Shown here piece after piece: positions 32,663 to 39,539 of a DNA stretch of 39,539 nt. The stretch is taken from NCBI GenBank assembly GCA_946497955.1, contig CAMMMH010000014.1, positions 1-39,539 on the forward strand. The letters are read 5' to 3'. Numbering within the stretch: the first letter of the stretch is position 1; each line of letters starts with the position of its first letter. This DNA comes from an uncultured Mycoplasmatota bacterium (GTDB lineage Bacteria > Bacillota_I > Bacilli_A > RF39 > UBA660). A model generated the notes under the pieces. That model saw only the letters and a program-made list of their open reading frames with translations, was not told the origin of the DNA and ran no database searches. The position numbers and the translations under genes are program-made.

Positions 32663-34762
32663 TTATACTTTAGTTAAACTCTTATGGTTTTTCATAAGTT
32701 TCTTAACTCCATATGGATGTTTAAAAGCAACTGATACTAGAGAGTTGGTAACATCTACTACTTTACCTGCTCCAAAGTGTTCATGAACTACATAATCTCC
32801 AACTTGATAGTCAACATCTTCATCTCTAATAACATCTTCTTTATTAATATGTTTAACTTCTTCAGCCTTTTTAGTATTACTATCGATTAGACTATCATCT
32901 ATTTCACTTATAAATCTACTTGGAGGATTAATACTATCTTCTCCAAATAGAACTCTTCTTCTAGCATTTAAGAGATATAATTTTTCTTTCGCTCTAGTTA
33001 TAGCGACATAACAAAGTCTTCTTTCTTCTTCTGTTTCACTTGCGCTCATTAAACAGTTGCGATGAGGGAATATTCCTTCTTCTAGGCCTAGAACAAAGAC
33101 TATATCATATTCTAGTCCTTTAACAGAGTGAATAGTCATTAGACTTACTTTGTGACGTGAGTCTTTATATTCATCTTTATCATTAACAAGACTTACTTCA
33201 TATAAGAAGTCTTCTAATGATACTAATCCCATTCTCTCTTCAAAAGCTTTAGTAATAGATTTAAACTCTTCAAGGTTTTCTAATCTTACTTCACTTTCAA
33301 TACTCTTTTCACTCTCTAACTCAGCTTTCATACCAGTAGAGTCTAGGACTTTATCAATTAACTCTGTTAAGGTGACACTTTCTGCTACTTTTTGTAAAGA
33401 GATAATCAAGTCTTTAAACTTTTCTTCTTTACCTCCATCTATCGCTTCAAAGAGGCTTATACCTTCTTTATCAGCTTTTTCGGTTAAGTGTTCTATTGTT
33501 CTTAGCCCTATTCCTCTTTTAGGAGTATTAATAACTCTTAAAAAACTGACATCATCTTTAGGGTTAAAGATTAGTTTTAAATAGGCAAGTAAGTCTTTAA
33601 TCTCTTTTCTTTGATAGAAGCTGAAACCTCCGACAATACGATAAGGAATATTATCTTTTAATAGTTCTTCTTCAATAACACGAGATTGAGCATTGGTTCT
33701 ATATAGTATGGCGATATCGCTAGCATCTTTGCCGCTATCTAAAAGTTTTTTTATCTCCATTGCAGCATAGTGACTCTCATCTTTTTCATCATAGGCTCTA
33801 TAATAGGTTATCTTATCGCCAACTCCCTTAGTAGACCAAAGATTTTTCTCTTTTCTTTTCTCATTATTTTTAATAACACAGTTAGCAGCATCTAATATGG
33901 TTTTAGTAGAACGATAATTCTGTTCTAGTTTAATACTTAAGGCATTAGGATAATCTTTTTCAAAGTTTAAGATATTTTTATAGTTTGCACCTCTAAAGCC
34001 ATATATCGCTTGGTCGGCATCTCCGACAACACAAATATTTTTATATTTAGCACTTATCATTTTAGATAAGATATACTGGGCTTCGTTAGTATCTTGATAC
34101 TCATCTATCAATATGTATTTATAACGTTCTTGATATCTTTGTAAGACATCAGGATACTTTCTAAAAAGGGTAATTGGTAGAAGTAATAAATCATCAAAGT
34201 CCATGGCATTATTCTTCTTTAATTTATCTTCATATTTATAATAGACTTCACTTACAACATTTTCATAGTCGCTTGCGATATATCTTTCATAGTCTTTTGG
34301 AGAGACAAGTTCATTCTTACAGTTACTTATTTTATTTCTAATCGCTTTAGGATTATAGATTTTAGGATCATAGTTTAGACTCTTTAATATTTTCTTGACG
34401 ATAGTTAGAGAGTCATCACTATCCATGATTACAAAGTTATTACTATAGCCTAATTTATCATAGTTTTCTCTTAATATTTTAAGGCCAAATGAATGGAATG
34501 TTGATATTTGAATGTACTTGGCAACACTTCCTATCATTTTATCAACACGTTCTCTCATCTCTAAAGCAGCTTTATTAGTAAAGGTTATGGCAAGTATCTC
34601 ATAAGGAGATATATCTAACTCTTCTATTAGATAGGCAATTTTCGTAGTTAAGACTTTAGTCTTACCAGACCCAGCTCCTGCTAGTATTAAAAGAGGTCCT
34701 TCATTATATAAAACGGCCTTTTTTTGTTCTTCATTTAAGTTATCTAAATCTATATTACTCAT
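32663..34762 (-). CDS. pcrA: ATP-dependent DNA helicase PcrA/UvrD
   Basis: 699 residues with the superfamily 1A layout. Walker A GAGSGKT is at 29-35, then the family Ia TFTNKAA block, DEYQDTN (DEXX box), VVGDADQAIYGFRGA, NYRSTKTIL, the SVKGLEYDIVF block and VAITRAKEKLYL. A C-terminal region ends in a PcrA/UvrD-like Tudor-type segment (QVGDYVVHEHFGAGKVVDV) that binds RNA polymerase in relatives. It unwinds DNA in repair and plasmid replication and clears blocked forks. It starts at ATG 34762; an extended -10 promoter is 23 bases upstream. Confidence 0.96.
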   Translation of the reverse strand: MSNIDLDNLNEEQKKAVLYNEGPLLILAGAGSGKTKVLTTKIAYLIEELDISPYEILAITFTNKAALEMRERVDKMIGSVAKYIQISTFHSFGLKILRENYDKLGYSNNFVIMDSDDSLTIVKKILKSLNYDPKIYNPKAIRNKISNCKNELVSPKDYERYIASDYENVVSEVYYKYEDKLKKNNAMDFDDLLLLPITLFRKYPDVLQRYQERYKYILIDEYQDTNEAQYILSKMISAKYKNICVVGDADQAIYGFRGANYKNILNFEKDYPNALSIKLEQNYRSTKTILDAANCVIKNNEKRKEKNLWSTKGVGDKITYYRAYDEKDESHYAAMEIKKLLDSGKDASDIAILYRTNAQSRVIEEELLKDNIPYRIVGGFSFYQRKEIKDLLAYLKLIFNPKDDVSFLRVINTPKRGIGLRTIEHLTEKADKEGISLFEAIDGGKEEKFKDLIISLQKVAESVTLTELIDKVLDSTGMKAELESEKSIESEVRLENLEEFKSITKAFEERMGLVSLEDFLYEVSLVNDKDEYKDSRHKVSLMTIHSVKGLEYDIVFVLGLEEGIFPHRNCLMSASETEEERRLCYVAITRAKEKLYLLNARRRVLFGEDSINPPSRFISEIDDSLIDSNTKKAEEVKHINKEDVIRDEDVDYQVGDYVVHEHFGAGKVVDVTNSLVSVAFKHPYGVKKLMKNHKSLTKV

Positions 34763-34784
34763 ATTATTACCTACTTCCTAATTC

Positions 34785-34793
34785 ATTATATCA
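34785..34793 (-). promoter_or_regulatory. extended -10 promoter of the pcrA operon
   Basis: Minus strand TGATATAAT is a perfect extended -10; the -35 region is poor. Confidence 0.55.
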
Positions 34794-34807
34794 TTATTTT
34801 AAGGAGT

Positions 34808-34838
34808 GGAAAAGAAAAAGAAGAACTTTACTCTTCTT
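34808..34838 (-). terminator. intrinsic terminator of the DUF2935 gene
   Basis: AAGAAGA (34818-34824) and TCTTCTT (34832-34838) form a stem with a 7-base loop containing the stop; minus-strand tail TTTTTCTTTT follows. Confidence 0.7.
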
Positions 34839-35751
34839 TCATGTCGGCATCTAAGGCATAGAGAAAATAATTTATATTACGATAGAAGTTATCAATGGCA
34901 AGGGGTTCTATTATAAAATATAGTTTAGCATCAAGTAAATCTCTTAACATATTACTTATTAATAACCTTATTCTTCTAATAACAGCGATGCTTCTTTCTG
35001 TTAAGTTCTGTTGATTTTCTGGAGATAGGGGTAGACTATTATAATCTTCTAGTAACTCTGGATAGATTTCATTTAAAATATTATTTAAAACTTCTATATA
35101 GGAAGTAGCATTTGGGTCTATTAGACCTCTTAAGAATGATGTAATCTCATATGCAGTTATATTATAGCCATACTCTGTATCTAAGGCAATGATAGGATCT
35201 TTTTTTATTCTTTCTTTTAATCTGTTTAACTCTCCTATATATAGTTCTATTGTTATAATCATAAAGTTATACATTGTAGGATATGAGTACGAGAATAGAT
35301 TATTAGAAGTCATCTCATCTCTTATTTCTCTTGCAAGGCTTATAAAATCATTTGCAATACTTGTGGCTCTATCATTAATAGATGCCATTGTGTTAATCAG
35401 TTCATCATTTACATCAAAAGTATCTGTAGGAGTAAGTTTAAGTTGCATTTCAGTTATATCGGTACCAAGATTTAGATTAAAAAGTTTTTCTGTTAATCTT
35501 TCTATAGGTAGGGTATACTCTGTATAAAATATTTGATAATTTAGTCCTTTAGATGGTACTTTCCCATTAGTTAAGGTTACTATTTCTCTACCTAAATCCT
35601 GACTTCTTCTAGCGAGAGTCTCAGCTCTTCTTTTATAAGGATTATCTCCATAAAAGGAAAGTTCAATATTAATACAAAAATCTCTTAATGTTCTTAAATA
35701 ATATAGATTAGTATCTATAGACTCTTTATAAAACTCTTCTTCTGTTAACAT
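34828..35751 (-). CDS. DUF2935 family protein
   Basis: 307 residues, helical throughout. It has the two-repeat architecture of DUF2935, with a first bundle (about 1-145: EEFYKESIDTNLYYLRTLRDFC, YTLPIERLTEKLFNLNLGTDI) and a second (about 150-300: MYNFMIITIELYIGELNRLKE, LRDLLDAKLYFIIEPLAIDN). Relatives in Clostridia and Bacilli look like ferritin-like bundles, but the expected metal-binding histidines are scarce here. Function unknown. The ATG follows GGTGAT. It comes after the surface operon's terminator and has its own. Confidence 0.7.
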   Translation of the reverse strand: MLTEEEFYKESIDTNLYYLRTLRDFCINIELSFYGDNPYKRRAETLARRSQDLGREIVTLTNGKVPSKGLNYQIFYTEYTLPIERLTEKLFNLNLGTDITEMQLKLTPTDTFDVNDELINTMASINDRATSIANDFISLAREIRDEMTSNNLFSYSYPTMYNFMIITIELYIGELNRLKERIKKDPIIALDTEYGYNITAYEITSFLRGLIDPNATSYIEVLNNILNEIYPELLEDYNSLPLSPENQQNLTERSIAVIRRIRLLISNMLRDLLDAKLYFIIEPLAIDNFYRNINYFLYALDADMKEE

Positions 35752-35775
35752 TTTATCACCAATTAATTATATGCA

Positions 35776-35810
35776 TGAAAAAAAAGAGATAGTATTTTAA
35801 CTAATCTCTT
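35776..35810 (-). terminator. intrinsic terminator of the sortase operon
   Basis: AAGAGATAGT and ACTAATCTCTT pair with one unpaired base around TTTTAA; the minus-strand tail is TTTTTTTT. The CDS stop is in the stem. Confidence 0.8.
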
Positions 35811-36667
35811 ATGCTTTGATATAATTTATTTAACTCTGTAAGAGGGTTATCTTCAACAGTTTTTTCTTCTTCTTTCGCTTGTTCTTTTTCTTTTTCTTCT
35901 TTTAGTATTTTAACCATAAGCTTATACTCATCTAAGGTAAAGTTTTGTCCTAATAAGTTTATAGCAGGTTGTTCTTCTTTCTTTTCTTGTTTTGGTTCTT
36001 CTATAACAACTTGTTTCTTAGGAACTTTATAAGCTTCTTTAACATCAAAATCATGAATTATATTATAGTTTGTAAAAGATTCTACTTGGATTAAATTATG
36101 TTTATATTGATATTTTCTTATAAGATAGTAAATTCCTAGAACTACCATCCAAAAGACAAAGATAAACATACTTAATTCTAAAAGACTTCTAACAGCATTA
36201 CTACTATATAATTCTGTGATATTAAAGACATCTAGGTTAAGTGTAGCGATTTGTGATATCGCTAATATAAATAAGTACATAATGATAGCGAACGCCGTAG
36301 AATTTATAACTTTTAACTTAAAGTCTGCTTTACTACTAAATATTGTTTTAAATAAAACGACGTTAGTTATAATTAACATAAGAAGATAAATAACAATATT
36401 TGGAAAGTAATAAGTTATAAACACTTCATTAATAGCATAATCTAACAAGGTCATAAAACTACTACCATACTGGAAGGCTATAAAGATAAAGCCTGCTAGG
36501 TATAATAGAATATAAGTTCTTCTACTTTGCTTTCTATTAGAACCATTAGTAGTAATAAATATGATAGTTAGAATTACTATGGCTGCTAATATCATTAGAT
36601 ATAAGTTTTTAGATGTAATTAAATTAAAAACTGTTTGTAATTTTGTTATCAATGATAATGGACTCAT
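35801..36667 (-). CDS. multi-pass membrane protein following the sortase
   Basis: 288 residues from ATG 36667 (AGGGGG upstream; the GTG three codons earlier is inside the site). Six hydrophobic segments are spread over about 1-185, then a cytosolic tail of about 100 residues rich in Lys/Glu/Gln that ends in a coiled-coil-like helix (YKLMVKILKEEKEKEQAKEE). I recognise no family. It is separated from the sortase by 19 bases and shares its terminator, so it belongs to the adhesin operon. It could assist pilin or sortase placement, but that is a guess. Confidence 0.65.
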   Translation of the reverse strand: MSPLSLITKLQTVFNLITSKNLYLMILAAIVILTIIFITTNGSNRKQSRRTYILLYLAGFIFIAFQYGSSFMTLLDYAINEVFITYYFPNIVIYLLMLIITNVVLFKTIFSSKADFKLKVINSTAFAIIMYLFILAISQIATLNLDVFNITELYSSNAVRSLLELSMFIFVFWMVVLGIYYLIRKYQYKHNLIQVESFTNYNIIHDFDVKEAYKVPKKQVVIEEPKQEKKEEQPAINLLGQNFTLDEYKLMVKILKEEKEKEQAKEEEKTVEDNPLTELNKLYQSIRD

Positions 36668-36686
36668 TAATAACACCCCCTTTTAT

Positions 36687-37343
36687 TTATTCGACACTAT
36701 CTAGTTCTGCTATATAAATAGTTTGTGTAGAACTATCATCTTTAGTACAGGTAATTAAGGTAAGTGTCGTCTTATCATAATTTCTCTTAATAGAGACAGT
36801 ACCTGTATTTTTTTGTTTATATATATTTGTTATTTTGTATTTGTAGTTTATACCAGCATAGGTAACTATAGCTTCATCTCCTACTTCTAGTTTGTATAAG
36901 TTTTTAAAGAAAGCTTTCCAACCAGTACCAGAGTGTCCTGCTATTATTAAGTTACCATTAGTAACATCTGGCATATCACTACCTTTTATTATTTCTATAT
37001 TTGCTTCTACGGTATTAAGCTTTGATGTAATATTGTAAAAACCCCTTCTAAACTTTATTTTTGGTATTTCTAAGTAACCAATATAACTTTCAATATCTTG
37101 ATAATTTTTGGTATTTGTTTCTTCTTCATCAGTATTAACTTCTGTAGTGTTAACATCATATATTTCAGTCTCTCGATTATCATATATCTGTTCATTCATA
37201 TAATCATAGGCGAATAGTTTTTTATCACTGATGAAGTTATAAAGAATAAAGAATCCTCCAATTGTTATTACAAAGGCTCCAATAAGAGCGACTGTACTAG
37301 GAGAGATTCTTTTCTTCTTATTTAACTTTTTGTTTTTTGCCAT
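36687..37343 (-). CDS. sortase, probable transpeptidase for the upstream adhesin
   Basis: 218 residues: an N-terminal anchor helix (about 15-36), an acidic linker, and a sortase catalytic core (about 85-215). The catalytic His is H137 in IAGHSGTG and Cys is C199 in TLTLITCTKDD. Where most sortases have the catalytic Arg, in the strand 7-10 residues after Cys, this protein has SSTQTIYIAEL, with no Arg. The start lies inside the adhesin gene: a 26-base overlap in another frame, with no close ribosome-binding site, suggesting coupling. It likely processes the VPFTG signal of the overlapping adhesin. Confidence 0.85.
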   Translation of the reverse strand: MAKNKKLNKKKRISPSTVALIGAFVITIGGFFILYNFISDKKLFAYDYMNEQIYDNRETEIYDVNTTEVNTDEEETNTKNYQDIESYIGYLEIPKIKFRRGFYNITSKLNTVEANIEIIKGSDMPDVTNGNLIIAGHSGTGWKAFFKNLYKLEVGDEAIVTYAGINYKYKITNIYKQKNTGTVSIKRNYDKTTLTLITCTKDDSSTQTIYIAELDSVE

Positions 37344-39408
37344 TGTAGTATACGAATCCTACTCCGGATATTAAAAGCACTGATCCAAATAAAGTACTTA
37401 TTAGGGATTTACTACTTCCAGTAAATGGAACTTCTACTATTTCATTATTTTCAAAGAAAACTAAGGCAGTAGGTGTTTCATCACTGATTGTAAATGTATA
37501 TATTTCATCACTCTTTGTATATCCTTCAGGAGCTTGTTTTTCTTCTACTGTATATTTGCCATCTTTTAATCCTGTAAGAGTGTGTCCTTCTTCTGTTGAT
37601 GTAAACTCATCTACTATATTACCATCACTATCTCTGATTATAAGTACGGCTCCATATATTGGGTTACCTGTTTTACCATCAACTTTAAAGATGGTTACTA
37701 ATTTTTCAATAGCTTTGTTTTCAATTGTAATTTTTGCTTTGTTATTAGTATCACTGATTGTGAAGTTATAAACTTTATCTGTTTTCTCATAACCTTTAGG
37801 AGCAGTTTTCTCTTCTACTGTATATGTTCCATCGGCTAAATTTTCTAAGATGTGTGATTTTGTTGTAGTAGTAAATTCTTCTACAACTTTTCCAGTACTG
37901 TCCTTTACTACTAAGACAGCTCCTGCTACTGGTTTTTTAGTAACTGAATCTATTTTTATAATTTCTGCTGTTTTTTCAATTAATTTATTTTTTATAGTAA
38001 TTTTAGCTTTATTATTTGTATCACTGATTGTAAATTTAAATTCTTCATTTGTTTTCTCATAGCCTTTAGGAGCAGTTTTCTCTTCTACTGTATATGTTCC
38101 ATCAGCTAAATCTTTTAGAACATGTGCACTTGTTGTAGTAGTAAATTCTTCTACGACTTTTCCATTAGCATCTTTTACTACTAAGACAGCTCCTGCTACG
38201 GCTTTACCTGTTTCAGCATCTACTTTTATGATAGTCGCTTCTTTATTGATAGCATCATTTCTAAATCTAATTGAGATATTTCTATTAGTATCACTGATTG
38301 TGAATGTTACTACTTGATCATTTAAGATATAACCAGCTGGTGCTTTAGTTTCTTGTAATGTATAAGTACCATTTGGTAAGTTTTTAATTACATGTGATGA
38401 TGTTGTAGAAGTCCAAGTTGCAACGGTATTTCCAGCACTATCTTTTACTACAAAAGTAGCTCCTGCTAGTGGTTTATTAGTAGCATCATCTATTTTAGTA
38501 ATAGTAACTTTACTTGTTGAAAGTGTTAAATTAGTTTGATCTGTTACAGTCGATGTATCTGGATATAATGCAGAACCAAATACACTTTGTTTTGTTGGAT
38601 CACTTGATTTATACATATAAGCTTTATTTATTGAACCTGTTGCTGTTGCTTTAACTGTAATATTTAAATTACCTACATCAACAGAATCAACTGGTATTCT
38701 AACTTTAAAGCTTTCATTTGTTGCAAATGATGTTTGAGCTGCTCCAGTAGAAGCATTAACTACTGTTGTTCCTGATGGAGCCCCACTTAATGAGATTGTA
38801 TAATTACCTGTTGTATATAATGTTTTTACACTAATAGCATTAGATTCATAATATTTTTTATCACTTGATAAGTTTAGTGAAGTATCATTATTTACTAAAC
38901 TTATAGCTGGAGTAGCATATGAAGTAACTCCTTCAGCTCCTTTTACTAATTTAATAATATATTGTCTTAAATTATGTGGGTCAGAACCTGTTGTTTTAAA
39001 AGCATCTGGTAAATTGTGTGTACCCATGTGTAAATCCATATACCACCATAAAGCTGCTTGTGTAATATAGTAGTCTTTATCAGAATCACCAGTTATACTA
39101 GTTCTAGGAAAACCATTTGATAAGATATAAGCAATTGGTGCAGGTGCTTCTCCTTCTAGTGTCATAGTAACACCATATGGAATACCTAGATTAAAGTCAC
39201 GACAGTAAACATAACCACCTAAACTGCTAGTTAGTTTGCCATAGTGCCAGTTATCAATATATCCTTCAAGTAATTTTTCACTATTTGCAGTGAATGTTGT
39301 TGGAGCAGAAGACGCTGCATTTGCTCCTGTTAAAGTAAATATACCTAGCGTTGCAATTAAAACTGCTAGTATTATTAATTTGAATTTATGCATTTTTAAC
39401 TTTTTCAT
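37318..39408 (-). CDS. thioester-domain adhesin with four SpaA/Cna-B repeats and a sorting signal
   Basis: 696 residues. A signal peptide ends near residue 31 (TLTGANA). Residues about 45-165 look like a class I thioester domain: C69 in YVYCRDF and Q117 in YYITQAALWWYMD could form the internal Cys-Gln thioester that binds host targets covalently. A linker domain follows (about 165-295). Four SpaA/Cna-B units of exactly 90 residues begin at 301, 391, 481 and 571, each with isopeptide Lys (305, 395, 485, 575), Glu (353, 443, 533, 623) and Asn (384, 474, 564, 654). The C-terminus has VPFTG (659-663), a hydrophobic helix and a basic tail. The ATG follows GGGGGG; sortase overlaps the end. Confidence 0.92.
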   Translation of the reverse strand: MKKLKMHKFKLIILAVLIATLGIFTLTGANAASSAPTTFTANSEKLLEGYIDNWHYGKLTSSLGGYVYCRDFNLGIPYGVTMTLEGEAPAPIAYILSNGFPRTSITGDSDKDYYITQAALWWYMDLHMGTHNLPDAFKTTGSDPHNLRQYIIKLVKGAEGVTSYATPAISLVNNDTSLNLSSDKKYYESNAISVKTLYTTGNYTISLSGAPSGTTVVNASTGAAQTSFATNESFKVRIPVDSVDVGNLNITVKATATGSINKAYMYKSSDPTKQSVFGSALYPDTSTVTDQTNLTLSTSKVTITKIDDATNKPLAGATFVVKDSAGNTVATWTSTTSSHVIKNLPNGTYTLQETKAPAGYILNDQVVTFTISDTNRNISIRFRNDAINKEATIIKVDAETGKAVAGAVLVVKDANGKVVEEFTTTTSAHVLKDLADGTYTVEEKTAPKGYEKTNEEFKFTISDTNNKAKITIKNKLIEKTAEIIKIDSVTKKPVAGAVLVVKDSTGKVVEEFTTTTKSHILENLADGTYTVEEKTAPKGYEKTDKVYNFTISDTNNKAKITIENKAIEKLVTIFKVDGKTGNPIYGAVLIIRDSDGNIVDEFTSTEEGHTLTGLKDGKYTVEEKQAPEGYTKSDEIYTFTISDETPTALVFFENNEIVEVPFTGSSKSLISTLFGSVLLISGVGFVYYNGKKQKVK

Positions 39409-39440
39409 TTAAAATCCCCCCAATTTGTTTTTGTGCCTAT

Positions 39441-39469
39441 ATTATAGCACTTTTTTTTTAAATATGCAA
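39441..39469 (-). promoter_or_regulatory. promoter of the adhesin-sortase operon
   Basis: Minus strand: -35 TTGCAT (39464-39469), 17-base spacer, -10 TATAAT (39441-39446) with an extended TGC. About 32 bases ahead of the start codon. The remaining 70 bases to the window edge contain no gene that I see. Confidence 0.8.
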
Positions 39470-39539
39470 TATATTTCGAAAAATATGTGACTTTTTTTTC
39501 AAAATGTCCGCTTTTGTATTTTCGTTTACAAAACAAAAT

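Overview
The window is very AT-rich and reads as the chromosome of a low-GC Firmicute close to the Mollicutes, probably one of the uncultured gut Bacilli (RF39-like). The translation apparatus uses the standard code (TGG for Trp, TGA not read through). It is a spore-former: spoIVA, a SpoVIF-family gene and an alpha/beta-type small acid-soluble spore protein are all present. The lineage is inferred from the 16S fragment, base composition and gene content, not from a database search.

Layout. 1-853 is the 5' half of a 16S rRNA gene on the minus strand, preceded (853-1288) by a boxA-like leader and five tandem sigma-A promoters. Most following genes are also on the minus strand. 1268-4791 is an operon of gpsA, a VanZ-RDD membrane protein, a DUF308 protein, a 53-residue membrane protein and ntdP. 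4878-5942 holds a LiaF-like gene and a frameshifted VOC/glyoxalase gene. 6094-12440 is a mixed-strand stretch with an XRE regulator, der, spoVIF, two small genes with Rpn-like tails, a DUF2974 hydrolase and spoIVA. 12437-15628 carries ysxC, nrnA and an acetate kinase.

15.6-20.0 kb is the accessory part. Two acetate kinase genes flank an island with (i) a 1.75-kb two-gene cassette (unknown gene and HEIGH metalloprotease-like gene) bounded by 88-bp direct repeats, and (ii) an operon of ORF6N-PLD-like, ORF6N and RhuM-Fic proteins. Downstream come a TasA/camelysin-like secreted protein, the SASP, and thiI. The thiI/cysteine desulfurase pair is interrupted by a YhcG (DUF1016) nuclease gene. Palindromes built on TTACGAA/TTCGTAA occur both before the ORF6N operon and beside yhcG.

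25.7-34.8 kb is mainly housekeeping (ligA, pcrA, two tandem nucleotidyltransferases) with a cytosolic leucine-rich-repeat protein cotranscribed with pcrA. 34.8-39.4 kb is a cell-surface operon: a thioester-domain adhesin with four SpaA/Cna-B domains and a VPFTG sorting signal, its overlapping sortase, and a membrane protein, followed by a DUF2935 gene.

The best candidates for something new are the repeat-bounded cassette with the ORF6N/RhuM-Fic operon, and the adhesin-sortase pair in which the usual sortase arginine is not where it is expected.
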